Source: an uncultured Eubacteriales bacterium
Lineage (GTDB): Bacteria; Bacillota; Clostridia; Oscillospirales; Acutalibacteraceae
Length of the DNA stretch: 64,000 bases
Direction of reading: 5' to 3'
Assembly (NCBI GenBank): GCA_900314795.1
Contig: OMWP01000003.1
Coordinates: forward strand, 1-64,000
A program made the translations under genes and the position numbers. Within the stretch, counting starts at the first letter, position 1. Each line of letters begins with the position of its first letter. The notes beneath the pieces are model-generated. The model worked only from the letters and a program-made list of their open reading frames with translations. It had not been told where the DNA came from and ran no database searches. Shown piece by piece: positions 35,570 through 43,897 of this stretch.

Positions 35570-37630
35570 ATGAAGAAAGATCAAACATCTTCCGACAACA
35601 ATATAAAAGATAAGAAGCCGAAGGAGAAAAAGACGTACTCGCTCTTTGTGCGGATCGGTCTTTTGATGCTGTTGATCATCCTGATCCTTGACGGCGTGGT
35701 GCTGATGCTGACCTACAGGATCTCTTATGAGAACAATCTGAAGATCTTTGAGGATCAGCTGCGAGGCGCGGCAAAGGCGACAGTGCATTACTGCGAGACG
35801 TATAATCTCTATGATGATGAGGTCAACGCGGAGAAGATCGACCCGCTGTTTGACAATATCTGCGAGCTGTTCAACGTCACCTATATTTATGTGGTGGAGC
35901 CAAACATCGAGACGCGTTCCGAGACCTATCTGGAGATCGCGTTCGGCGACGACGCGTCCGAGGAGGCGAAAAGAGCCCGATTCAGAGGCGTGACCGTGAC
36001 CGGCAAGCTCAATGATTCCGAGATCGAAGCCTACAACGGCAACACCGAGGGTGTGATCCTGCACGAAGTGACCTATTTCGATGATGCGCTGATCTGCTAT
36101 ATGCCGTGCACACGGTATTTTGATGAAAAAAAGGACGCTTATGTGAACTACAAAAAGCCCCTGATCGTTGGTGCGGAGATTTCCGTTCAGCAGGTCAACG
36201 CCCGATTTGAGCATCAGTTTTTACAAATCGTGATCCTGACCTTATCGGTCACGCTGGTGATCGCCGGCGCGTTCGCGCTGTTGCTGTATTTCAAGGTTTC
36301 CAAGCCGATCCGTATGATCAGTAACCGTATGAGCGGCTTTGTCACCGACCGCAAGAAGGGCATCCAAAAGCTGGAGGAGAAGGGCAGCAGCGAATTTGCG
36401 CAGATGTCACATTCCTTCAACACGATGACCGATGAGATCAATACCTATATCGACGATATCAAGGAGCTGCACCGCGTCAGGCATATGCAGGAGGCGGAGC
36501 TGGATATCGCGCGTCAGATCCAGAAGGGACTGCTCAAGCCCGAGCGCTCCGATATCGCTACCGCTGAGATCCGCGGCCATATGCATCCTGCCAGAAACGT
36601 CGGCGGCGATCTGTACGACTACTGCCAGCTCGATGACGGCAGAACCTTTGTCGCGATCGCCGATGTATCGGGCAAGGGAATCTCAGCGTCGCTGTTCATG
36701 TCGCGCGCGATCACTTTGCTCCATCTGTACGCGCAGATGAACTATACACCCGCCAAGATCCTAGAGGAGTATAACAATACCCTCGCGTCCCAGAACCCCA
36801 ACGGCATGTTCATCACGACCTTCATCGCGATCTGGGATCCCGCAAAGGGTGAGATGATTTACTCGAACGCGGGTCACAATATCCCGTACGTTCTGTCCGA
36901 CAAGCTGATCCCGCTGGATCAGGCGCACGGCGTAGCGGCAGGTCTGTTCGAGGGCGAGACCTATGAGGACGCGCTGATCACGCTCAAAGCGGGGGATACC
37001 CTGTTCCTCTACACCGACGGCGTGAATGAGGCAAAGAACGTCGAGGGCGCGTTCTATTCGACCGAGCGTCTGGAAGAGAAGCTCACCGATTGTATCGAAG
37101 CTAACGCTCCCGATACCATGCATGTGATCCTCAGCGATCTGCGCGACTTTGTGCAGGAAGCGGAGCAGAATGACGATATCACCATGCTGACGATGAAGAT
37201 CAAGGAGCCTCCGAAAGAAACCGTTCTCGATCTGAGATCTAACGTCGAACAGCTCCCGACCGTCAAGCAGACGATCTTTGCACTGCCTCTCGGTGAGGAC
37301 TTCAAGCGGACGATCTATCTTGCCGCGGAGGAGATCTTTGTCAACATTTGCTCATACGCGTACGAGACGCCCGGGGATGTGACGATGAAGCTGCTGTGCG
37401 CCGACAACGCCGTGGAGCTGACCTTCATCGACGGCGGCAAGCCCTTTGATCCGACCCGTGACGTGCTCGATATCGACGACTACGATCATGAGCACGCGAT
37501 CGGCGGACTGGGGCGCTACCTGGCGTTTTCGATCGCCGAGAGCTATCATTATGAATATACCGACGAAAAGAATATCTTATCGCTGACTTTCAGCAGGGAG
37601 GGACAAGATGACGATCAAAAAGACGCTTGA
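35570..37630 (+). CDS. Membrane sensor with SpoIIE/PP2C and C-terminal HATPase
   Basis: 686 aa. TM1 ~25-47, extracytoplasmic sensor ~48-222, TM2 ~223-246, HAMP (KPIRMISNRMSGF), SpoIIE-type PP2C ~335-540 (VGGDLYDY, IADVSGKGISASLFM, NDDITMLTM), then an RsbW-like HATPase ~555-680 (AAEEIFVNICSYAY, FIDGGKPFDP, GGLGRYLAFSIA). One polypeptide thus carries both the phosphatase that would dephosphorylate a STAS protein and a kinase that could phosphorylate it, under one sensor. The start is 4 nt after the MATE stop, and its 3' end overlaps the STAS gene by 23 nt, which points to tight coupling. Confidence 0.9.
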   Translation: MKKDQTSSDNNIKDKKPKEKKTYSLFVRIGLLMLLIILILDGVVLMLTYRISYENNLKIFEDQLRGAAKATVHYCETYNLYDDEVNAEKIDPLFDNICELFNVTYIYVVEPNIETRSETYLEIAFGDDASEEAKRARFRGVTVTGKLNDSEIEAYNGNTEGVILHEVTYFDDALICYMPCTRYFDEKKDAYVNYKKPLIVGAEISVQQVNARFEHQFLQIVILTLSVTLVIAGAFALLLYFKVSKPIRMISNRMSGFVTDRKKGIQKLEEKGSSEFAQMSHSFNTMTDEINTYIDDIKELHRVRHMQEAELDIARQIQKGLLKPERSDIATAEIRGHMHPARNVGGDLYDYCQLDDGRTFVAIADVSGKGISASLFMSRAITLLHLYAQMNYTPAKILEEYNNTLASQNPNGMFITTFIAIWDPAKGEMIYSNAGHNIPYVLSDKLIPLDQAHGVAAGLFEGETYEDALITLKAGDTLFLYTDGVNEAKNVEGAFYSTERLEEKLTDCIEANAPDTMHVILSDLRDFVQEAEQNDDITMLTMKIKEPPKETVLDLRSNVEQLPTVKQTIFALPLGEDFKRTIYLAAEEIFVNICSYAYETPGDVTMKLLCADNAVELTFIDGGKPFDPTRDVLDIDDYDHEHAIGGLGRYLAFSIAESYHYEYTDEKNILSLTFSREGQDDDQKDA

Positions 37631-37910
37631 CGCAGATACCCTGACCGTAACGGTGGAGGGCTGGCTCGATACCATGACCTCGCCCGAGTTCCATCATGAG
37701 GTTGCCGATCTGGAGGGCGCAAGGAATGTTGTTCTCGATTTTGAGAAGGTGGAGTATATCTCTTCAGCGGGACTCAGAGAGACGGTCGCCTTGTACCGTA
37801 CCGTTTCCGCGAACGGGGGCAGCTTCTCTGTTCGAAAGGTCGCGCCCAAGGTCATGGATGTTTTTACCCTGACAGGCTTTGATAAAAAATTTGAGATTCG
37901 CGCCGACTGA
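37608..37910 (+). CDS. STAS antagonist of module A
   Basis: 100-aa single-domain STAS protein. Phospho-acceptor region VEYISSAGLR (Ser52/Ser53). The start lies inside the end of the phosphatase-kinase gene (23-nt overlap, AGGGAGG upstream), so the two are translationally linked and it is the obvious substrate of that bifunctional enzyme. It closes the operon MATE-HATPase, PP2C-HATPase, STAS. Confidence 0.9.
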   Translation: MTIKKTLDADTLTVTVEGWLDTMTSPEFHHEVADLEGARNVVLDFEKVEYISSAGLRETVALYRTVSANGGSFSVRKVAPKVMDVFTLTGFDKKFEIRAD

Positions 37911-37991
37911 TGATCCAGATAGGGGAGAGTCGGAGCGCAATTGCATAATTTCCGCTTTGCGTGGAAATATAAAGATAATGGAGGAATGACG

Positions 37992-38528
37992 ATGTCGAAA
38001 TACGCAGGAACACAAACCGAAAAGAATCTGGAAGCCGCCTTCGCGGGTGAATCCCAGGCACGCAATAAATATACCTACTTTGCTTCCGTGGCAAAGAAAG
38101 AGGGCTATGAGCAGATCGCTTCGCTCTTCTTAAAGACCGCGGATAACGAGAAGGAACACGCCAAAATGTGGTTCAAGGAGCTCGAGGGCATCGGCTCGAC
38201 CGCCGATAATCTGAAGGCTGCCGCCGAGGGTGAGAACTACGAGTGGACGGATATGTATGAGGGCTTTGCCAAAACCGCCGAGGAAGAGGGCTTTGCGGAA
38301 TTAGCGGCAAAGTTCCGACTGGTCGCCGCGATCGAAAAGCACCATGAGGAGCGCTACCGCGCCCTGCTGAACAACGTCGAGACCGCGCAGGTATTCGAGA
38401 AGAGCGAGGTCAAGGTATGGGAGTGCCGCAACTGCGGACACATCGTCGTCGGCACCAAGGCGCCCGATGTATGCCCCACCTGCAACCACCCGCAGAGCTA
38501 CTTTGAGATCCACGCTGAAAATTATTGA
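37992..38528 (+). CDS. Rubrerythrin
   Basis: 178-aa non-haem di-iron peroxidase that protects anaerobes from peroxide. Ferritin-like diiron domain with [21 protein letters not shown] and [11 protein letters not shown] (Glu and His ligands), then a C-terminal rubredoxin-type FeS4 site [10 protein letters not shown]...CPTCNHP. I chose ATG 37992, 7 nt after GGAGG; ATG 37986 is too close and longer versions lack a ribosome-binding site. A terminator follows. It is unrelated to the signalling genes around it. Confidence 0.95.
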   Translation: MSKYAGTQTEKNLEAAFAGESQARNKYTYFASVAKKEGYEQIASLFLKTADNEKEHAKMWFKELEGIGSTADNLKAAAEGENYEWTDMYEGFAKTAEEEGFAELAAKFRLVAAIEKHHEERYRALLNNVETAQVFEKSEVKVWECRNCGHIVVGTKAPDVCPTCNHPQSYFEIHAENY

Positions 38529-38552
38529 TTTTCAATTACTGATACACCACAA

Positions 38553-38590
38553 AACACCTGAGCGGTTTTCGGATCGTTCAGGTGTTTTTT
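38553..38590 (+). terminator. Rho-independent terminator
   Basis: AACACCTGA/TCAGGTGTT stem plus T6 after rubrerythrin. Confidence 0.88.
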
Positions 38591-38698
38591 GATGAATAAG
38601 GTTTGATGTTCGGGTGCATACGGAACCTATGAGAAACGAGCTCGGGGGAGTCACAGCTTTACGAATGAGAAATAATCAATAAAAACAGTGATTTGATA

Positions 38699-38727
38699 TT
38701 GACATTTTTATAACAGTATTGTAATAT
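38699..38727 (+). promoter_or_regulatory. Strong promoter TTGACA-17-TAATAT
   Basis: Consensus TTGACA at 38699-38704, 17-nt spacer, TAATAT at 38722-38727; drives the 60-aa peptide gene with a ~65-nt leader. Confidence 0.8.
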
Positions 38728-38800
38728 TAGAGTACTGAGTGTATTATGTGAGAAGTATAGTCGTTAGACAGCCTGCGATACATCTTTAGGAGAATGTTAA

Positions 38801-38983
38801 ATGAAATCTGTATATGAGCGTACAACACTGATAATTACAGAATTTAATACAGAAGATGTCATCACTACATCCGAAACTCCGGAGCCGCCCGCTCCGACTG
38901 TTTTGAAAAAAAAGGAGCATGAGAATCGTTATTTTACGTTTGATGCTCTCGATCTCGATCCTCCGACAGGCGGTTGGTTTTGA
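38801..38983 (+). CDS. 60-aa peptide with own promoter and terminator
   Basis: Begins MKSVYERTTLIITEFNTEDV, continues ITTSETPEPPAPT, a basic KKKEHENR stretch, and ends DALDLDPPTGGWF. TAGGAG precedes ATG at good distance. There is no signal peptide or TM helix and no modifying enzyme adjacent. The N-terminal pattern (Tyr, spaced hydrophobics, then E-D-V-I-T-T-S) resembles small uncharacterised peptides common in gut clostridia. The dedicated promoter and terminator argue for a real, well-expressed gene. A RiPP-type precursor or a small regulator are possibilities; neither is shown. Confidence 0.65.
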   Translation: MKSVYERTTLIITEFNTEDVITTSETPEPPAPTVLKKKEHENRYFTFDALDLDPPTGGWF

Positions 38984-38992
38984 TGTTTGTAA

Positions 38993-39026
38993 AAGGACGG
39001 AATTTTATGTTCCGTCCTTCTTTTAT
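38993..39026 (+). terminator. Rho-independent terminator
   Basis: AAGGACGGAA/TTCCGTCCTT stem then CTTTTA, directly after the 60-aa peptide gene. Confidence 0.85.
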
Positions 39027-39067
39027 ATGCTCGGTAGCTTATGCATCGATCGTTAGGGGAGAGGATT

Positions 39068-39730
39068 ATGAAACAGACTTTCACGCCGCGGTGGCTGATC
39101 GTCATACTGACGGGATTTTTATTTGCCGCATATTCCGCGTACAATATATTTGTTCTATTCAGAGACATTCCCCGCGGGCTTCCCACGGTGGGGATCGTCA
39201 TCACTGCTGTCGTCGCGCTGATGTTTGCCGTGCTCGCGATGTATATGTGGACAGCCGGTATTAAGGGCAAAAAGCATATCATGTTCATGATCGTTCGCAG
39301 AACCACGTTCATCATCGCGATGCTCGTGATCATCGGGCTCAAGCTGCGGTTGATCGTTCGGGTGATCAATTACGTTGATGAGACCAAAATCTATACCATA
39401 GTGTATGATGTTGCGTATTTTATGATGCTGATGGGCTTGATCATCCTATTCGTCTATTATGCGTTCATTCTCAACCGACTGCCGCTCTTCCCGCGCGCGG
39501 GCGTGATCCTGCCGCGGACTGCGATCCTATTGTTCCTGCTCGGTCTGATTGCGGAGATGATCCTTTTGTTTGTGTACGGGATCGGCTTAGAGGCGAGTGC
39601 TCTCAGGTCGATGGTGATGCAACCGGTATTCTATCTGGGTTTCATCGGGTTATCACTGCACTTTTTGTACCCGATCGAGATCGTTCCAAAACAAACAAAT
39701 GATAAAACAACCGACGCTCCGTCTGATTGA
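39068..39730 (+). CDS. Membrane protein, six predicted helices, unknown
   Basis: 220 aa, nearly all hydrophobic: six helices between residues ~10 and 205, short Arg/Lys-rich cytosolic loops (e.g. IKGKKHIMFMIVRR, ILNRLPLFPRAG), and a hydrophilic tail (KQTNDKTTDAPSD). GGGGAGAGG lies before ATG 39068. It lies between the peptide gene's terminator and its own terminator, which overlaps its stop codon. I do not recognise the family. Its position beside module B suggests, but does not show, a link. Confidence 0.7.
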   Translation: MKQTFTPRWLIVILTGFLFAAYSAYNIFVLFRDIPRGLPTVGIVITAVVALMFAVLAMYMWTAGIKGKKHIMFMIVRRTTFIIAMLVIIGLKLRLIVRVINYVDETKIYTIVYDVAYFMMLMGLIILFVYYAFILNRLPLFPRAGVILPRTAILLFLLGLIAEMILLFVYGIGLEASALRSMVMQPVFYLGFIGLSLHFLYPIEIVPKQTNDKTTDAPSD

Positions 39731-39742
39731 CGGGGCGTTTTT
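39714..39742 (+). terminator. Terminator overlapping the stop codon
   Basis: ACGCTCCGTC/GACGGGGCGT stem (with G-U pairs) followed by T4-5. The stop codon lies in the loop and right arm. Confidence 0.75.
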
Positions 39743-39794
39743 GGCGTTTTATGAGTATAGTAATTATTGTGAGGTGCATATTCAAGGGCGATAT

Positions 39795-40080
39795 GATGAA
39801 AGCAAATGCATTTAGAAGAATAAAAAGAGGTTTACTTCACTGCTGCCGGTACTTTCGGTGATGGTGGGGCTGCTCGTGCCGTTCGATCTGACGGCTGTTC
39901 GCGGTGGATCCCGCGACGGGCAGTGATATCTTTAATATATTGACCCTTCTAAAGTCAGCGGTGGTAAGAATCAAACCTCCAAAAATGCAGAGCCGTTTTT
40001 TCAGCGAGGCGGCGAAGTGGATACTGCCGGAACCGTTGTAAAACACCGGAAGGACGGCACAGTCAAGGATTGTATATAGA
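39795..40080 (+). pseudogene. Probable decayed secreted-protein gene fragment
   Basis: ATGAAAGCAAATGCATTTAG starts a basic N terminus (MKANAFRRIKRG). After one frameshift the frame reads LLPVLSVMVGLLVPFDLTAV, a convincing signal-peptide core, and after another VDPATGSDIFNILTLLKSAV. Stops end every frame. This suggests the 5' remnant of an exported protein. The rest of 39743-40200 holds no gene I can support. Confidence 0.45.
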
Positions 40081-40202
40081 CTGATTTTTCGGATAGGGCT
40101 TGCAAGCTCTCTCTGCCATGGCACGCTGCCGGACATCATGATTCAGCTGCAGGTCATATCAATTCCATTTAAAAACTATTCGAAAAACACAGATTTCGAG
40201 TG

Positions 40203-40231
40203 TTGCAAAGGGTCGATTAATATGGTATGAT
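40203..40231 (+). promoter_or_regulatory. Module B promoter TTGCAA-17-TATGAT
   Basis: TTGCAA at 40203-40208, TATGAT at 40226-40231, 17-nt spacer, 51 nt before the first STAS gene of the five-gene operon. Confidence 0.75.
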
Positions 40232-40281
40232 ATATTTTGAATATAAATAAACAATTATTTAATTCTTAGGAGGAATATTTG

Positions 40282-40578
40282 ATGACGATCACAAAAACAC
40301 AGGAAGGCACCAAGCTTACGGTTGCCATCGAAGGCGAACTGAACACCAACACCGCTCCCGAACTGGAAAAGGAATTTGAAACCTGTCTGAACGGGATCAC
40401 CTCGCTGGTGATCGACGCGCAAAAAATGGACTACATCTCCAGCGCAGGTCTGCGCGCGCTGTTCGGCGCCGCCGAGGTCATGCAGGAGAACGGTGACATG
40501 TGCGTCATCAACGCAAATGATGAAGTCAAGAACATTTTTGAAGTCACCGGCTTCGTCGATATTATCGACGTAAAATGA
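40282..40578 (+). CDS. STAS antagonist of module B
   Basis: 98-aa STAS protein, phospho-site MDYISSAGLR (Ser53/Ser54). AGGAGG sits 8 nt before ATG 40282. Its stop overlaps the next start (ATGA, 40575-40578), coupling it to the HATPase. First gene of the operon STAS, HATPase, PP2C, GAF-ABC ATPase, permease. Confidence 0.92.
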   Translation: MTITKTQEGTKLTVAIEGELNTNTAPELEKEFETCLNGITSLVIDAQKMDYISSAGLRALFGAAEVMQENGDMCVINANDEVKNIFEVTGFVDIIDVK

Positions 40579-41003
40579 AACGCTTAGAGATACCTGCCGA
40601 AAAAGCAAGGCTGAGCGAGGTGCTCGACTTTGTCCTCGGTTTTGCGGAGGAACTCGGATTTGGGAAAGCAGTGCTTTTTCAGCTGAAGGTCTGTACCGAA
40701 GAGATCTTTGTCAATGTCGCGAGCTACGCGTATGCGCCCGATACAGGCATGATCACCGTCACCGCGGACGGAAGCGCTGATCCGCTGTCGGTCACGTTAT
40801 CGTTCATCGACAGCGGCACACCCTTTGACCCTCTCTCAAAGCCCGATCCCGCAAAGTTCCGTCCCTTCTCGCAAGCGAAAAAGGGCGGACTCGGGATTTT
40901 TATCACCAAGAAACTGATGGACGAGGTCAACTACGCGTATCAGGACGGCAGAAATATCCTGACGATCAGGAAAACCATTGCTGGCAACGGAGAGAAGTCA
41001 TGA
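40575..41003 (+). CDS. RsbW-like serine kinase/anti-sigma HATPase
   Basis: 142-aa GHKL ATPase. N box CTEEIFVNVASYAY with Mg-binding Asn, G1 FIDSGTPFDPL, G2 KKGGLGIFITKKLMDEV. In partner switching it phosphorylates its STAS partner and sequesters a target protein. The start overlaps the STAS stop and its stop overlaps the phosphatase start (ATGA both times), so the three are made in fixed ratio. No sigma factor is nearby, so its target is unknown. Confidence 0.9.
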   Translation: MKRLEIPAEKARLSEVLDFVLGFAEELGFGKAVLFQLKVCTEEIFVNVASYAYAPDTGMITVTADGSADPLSVTLSFIDSGTPFDPLSKPDPAKFRPFSQAKKGGLGIFITKKLMDEVNYAYQDGRNILTIRKTIAGNGEKS

Positions 41004-42619
41004 GTAATGCACCGAAGAAAAAAAGAAGAAAGCTGACGACCAAGGCAATACTCGGGTTGATTTTTGTTCTCGCGTTCATCGTCGTTTTCGTCTGTATCGG
41101 TATCACTGCGCGCTACATCCACGACTTTGACGACAGCCACTACGGCACCGCCTTTACCCTGACGCACACAGCGTCCGAGTCTATCGACGGCGACAAGGTG
41201 CTCGCGTATTACGAGAACAGAGAAACGGATGAATACTATGAGCAGGTACAGCGCTTTTTAAAGCTGCTGCAATCGGAGGGCAAATTAGATCGCCTGTATG
41301 TGTTCGTACCGTCAGAGAACGAGCGCGTCACCATTTGGGACGCCGACAGTGACGACGGGGTCGCGTTAGGCGTTCGTCAGCCCTTTGAGGGTGAATTCAA
41401 GGACAGCGCGATGCGCTCCTTTTCCGGCAAATCCGAGGAGGTCCCTCACATAAACGATCATAACGGCAACAGGCTGGTCATCACCGCGTTTGCACCCATC
41501 TGTGACAAAAGCGGTCAACCGGTCGCGTTGGTCGCCGCCGAGTTCAAGGGCGAGAGCATCATCATCAAGATCGTGGAGTTCAACCTCGCCACGCTGGGGA
41601 TCGTCCTTATCTCCAGTATCATCCCGATCATTATCTTCTTCAACAAGACCAAGAAAGGCGTGCTGCAGCCGATCAAGCGGCTGAATTCCGCCGCCAAGCA
41701 AATGGTGAATGATCTGGAGACGGAGAAGGCCGTTTCACCCGATATCCATACCAACGACGAGATCGAGGAGCTCTCCGATTCATTTGAGCAAATGAACGTG
41801 GAGCTGCGCGATTATATCCGACAGCTCAGGCTTGCGACCGCTGAAAAAGAGCGGATCGGCGCGGAGCTGAATATGGCAAAGGAGATCCAGGCGGCTCAGC
41901 TCCCGAGCGATTTCCCCGCCTTCCCCGACAGGAAGGAATTTGACATCTACGCGTCGATGACGCCGGCTAAGGAGGTCGGCGGAGATTTCTATGATTTCTT
42001 CCTCGTCGATGACGATCATCTCGCGATGGTGATCGCTGATGTCTCGGGCAAGGGCATCCCCGCGTCGCTGTTCATGATGATCTCAAAGATCCTGCTCAAA
42101 AACCGCCTCAAGGCGGGGGACAGCCCCTCAGCGGCACTCGAGCGGGTCAACAATCAGCTGATCGAAAATAACATCAAGCCCAAGCAGTTCGTCACCGTAT
42201 GGATGGCGGTGCTGGAGCTTTCTACGGGCAAGGGCACGGCAGCCAACGCGGGTCATGAGCACCCCGTTCTCAAGCGTGCCGACGGGAGCTACGAGCTCGT
42301 CGAGTACCGTCACGCACCGCCCGTATCGCTGGTCAAAAAGATGCGGTTCCGTGAGCATGATTTTGAGATGCACGCGGGCGACAGGCTGTTCGTCTATACG
42401 GACGGCGTCGCCGAGGCGATGAATCTTGATCGCGAGCTGTACGGCACCGAGCGCTTGCTCACTGTTTTGAACAGCGATCCGAACGCTTCTCCGCAGCAGG
42501 TGCTGGAGAATGTTACAGGCGGTATCAACACCTTTGTCGGAGACGCCGAGCAGTTCGATGATATCACGATGCTCAGCTTCGTATACAACGGCTCCGACGG
42601 CAACGCCGATCAAGCATAA
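41000..42619 (+). CDS. Membrane SpoIIE/PP2C phosphatase with HAMP
   Basis: 539 aa. TM1 ~17-37, extracytoplasmic sensor ~38-192 (Cache-like size, with an RLVITAFAPICDKSGQPVAL strand typical of Cache sensors), TM2 ~197-217, HAMP ~218-275, and PP2C ~300-530 (VGGDFYDFF, IADVSGKGIPASLFM, FDDITMLSF; metal-binding Asp residues all present). It should dephosphorylate the STAS protein 40282 in response to an external ligand. Confidence 0.9.
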   Translation: MSNAPKKKRRKLTTKAILGLIFVLAFIVVFVCIGITARYIHDFDDSHYGTAFTLTHTASESIDGDKVLAYYENRETDEYYEQVQRFLKLLQSEGKLDRLYVFVPSENERVTIWDADSDDGVALGVRQPFEGEFKDSAMRSFSGKSEEVPHINDHNGNRLVITAFAPICDKSGQPVALVAAEFKGESIIIKIVEFNLATLGIVLISSIIPIIIFFNKTKKGVLQPIKRLNSAAKQMVNDLETEKAVSPDIHTNDEIEELSDSFEQMNVELRDYIRQLRLATAEKERIGAELNMAKEIQAAQLPSDFPAFPDRKEFDIYASMTPAKEVGGDFYDFFLVDDDHLAMVIADVSGKGIPASLFMMISKILLKNRLKAGDSPSAALERVNNQLIENNIKPKQFVTVWMAVLELSTGKGTAANAGHEHPVLKRADGSYELVEYRHAPPVSLVKKMRFREHDFEMHAGDRLFVYTDGVAEAMNLDRELYGTERLLTVLNSDPNASPQQVLENVTGGINTFVGDAEQFDDITMLSFVYNGSDGNADQA

Positions 42620-42657
42620 CATACTATACACATAAAACTTCCGGGAGGATAGAGAAA

Positions 42658-43878
42658 ATGGCAGAAAACAAACGATTCGCAAAAGCGTCATGGGCGATCA
42701 TGGCGCAGCTGCTCAAGGTGGAAAACCTGGAGGAGGCGCTGTCGGGCAGCTTGGAGATCATCGTCAAGACGCTCAACAGTGAGGCGGGAGCGATCTGGCT
42801 CCTCGATAAAAAGACCGACCGACTCTCACCTGTGTTCCACATCGGACCCGCCGATATCTCCAATATCAGCGTGGAGAACGGTCTGGGCATCGAGGGTATC
42901 GTGACCCAGACGGGTAAGTCGATGTTCGTAGAGGACGCCGCGTCGGATCCCCGCTTTGACGGCACGGTCTTTGACGACAACGATCTGATCACCAAGACCA
43001 TGATCTGCGTACCGCTCAACAACACCCACGATGTCATCGGCTGCGTGCAGATCGTCAACAAGCTCGACGGCACGCTCTATGATGAGGAGGAAATGCAGCT
43101 GTGCGAGCGCATGGCGTCTCTCGCGGCGATCACGATCGATGAAAAAGGACTGATCGTGGATCTCGAGGAGAAGAAAGAGATCCTCGCGACCCTGCGCAAT
43201 ATCACCAAGGAATTCCAGACCGGCGACACCACCCTCAAGGTGTTGAAGGGCATTAATCTCGATATTTACAAAAACGAGTTTATCGTTGTGCTCGGTGAAT
43301 CCGGCTGCGGTAAATCCACGATGATGAACATCGTCGGCGGCATGGACTTTTTGACCACAGGCGAGCTGACGATCGAGGGCAAGGACTTCTCCCATCCCTC
43401 CGATGATGAGCTGACCAAATACCGCCGCGACTACATCGGCTTTATCTTCCAGTCCTATAACCTGATGCCCAACTTAACGGCGCTCGAGAATGTTGAATTC
43501 ATCGCCGAGCTGGCGGAGGATCCGATGTCCTCTAAGGATGCGCTCGCCAAGGTCAATATGTCCCAGCGTGAGAACAACTATCCCGGACAGATGTCCGGCG
43601 GTCAGCAGCAGCGCGTCTCCATCGCCCGCGCGATCGTGAAAAAGCCTAAGCTGATCCTTGCCGACGAGCCTACCGCGGCGCTGGACTATACCACCAGCAT
43701 CGAGGTGCTCCATACCATCGAGGATATCGTCAAGACGCAGGGCACGACCGTCATGATGATCACGCATAACGTCGAGATCGCCAAGATGGCGGATCGTGTT
43801 GTCAAAGTGCGTAACGGCAAGATCGCTTCCATCAAGAAAAATATGCACCCGCTTCACGCCGAAGATCTGATCTGGTAA
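42658..43878 (+). CDS. GAF domain fused to ABC ATPase (MacB/LolD type)
   Basis: 406 aa. N-terminal GAF domain (~10-165; GLGIEGIVTQTGKSMFVED, MICVPLNN) followed by an ABC nucleotide-binding domain with Walker A GESGCGKST, Q-loop FIFQSYNLMP, signature MSGGQQQRVSIARA, Walker B LILADEP and H-loop MITHN. ABC ATPases of this class energise FtsX/MacB-type permeases; an N-terminal GAF sensor is unusual and implies control by a small ligand or redox cue. GGAGG precedes ATG. It sits between the phosphatase and the permease. Confidence 0.9.
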   Translation: MAENKRFAKASWAIMAQLLKVENLEEALSGSLEIIVKTLNSEAGAIWLLDKKTDRLSPVFHIGPADISNISVENGLGIEGIVTQTGKSMFVEDAASDPRFDGTVFDDNDLITKTMICVPLNNTHDVIGCVQIVNKLDGTLYDEEEMQLCERMASLAAITIDEKGLIVDLEEKKEILATLRNITKEFQTGDTTLKVLKGINLDIYKNEFIVVLGESGCGKSTMMNIVGGMDFLTTGELTIEGKDFSHPSDDELTKYRRDYIGFIFQSYNLMPNLTALENVEFIAELAEDPMSSKDALAKVNMSQRENNYPGQMSGGQQQRVSIARAIVKKPKLILADEPTAALDYTTSIEVLHTIEDIVKTQGTTVMMITHNVEIAKMADRVVKVRNGKIASIKKNMHPLHAEDLIW

Positions 43879-43897
43879 GGCGAGAAAGGGGTTCATC

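Noticed and set aside
38801-38983. Lasso-peptide or other RiPP precursor
   Set aside because: No maturase, cyclase or RiPP-recognition protein lies nearby, so I report it only as a peptide of unknown function.
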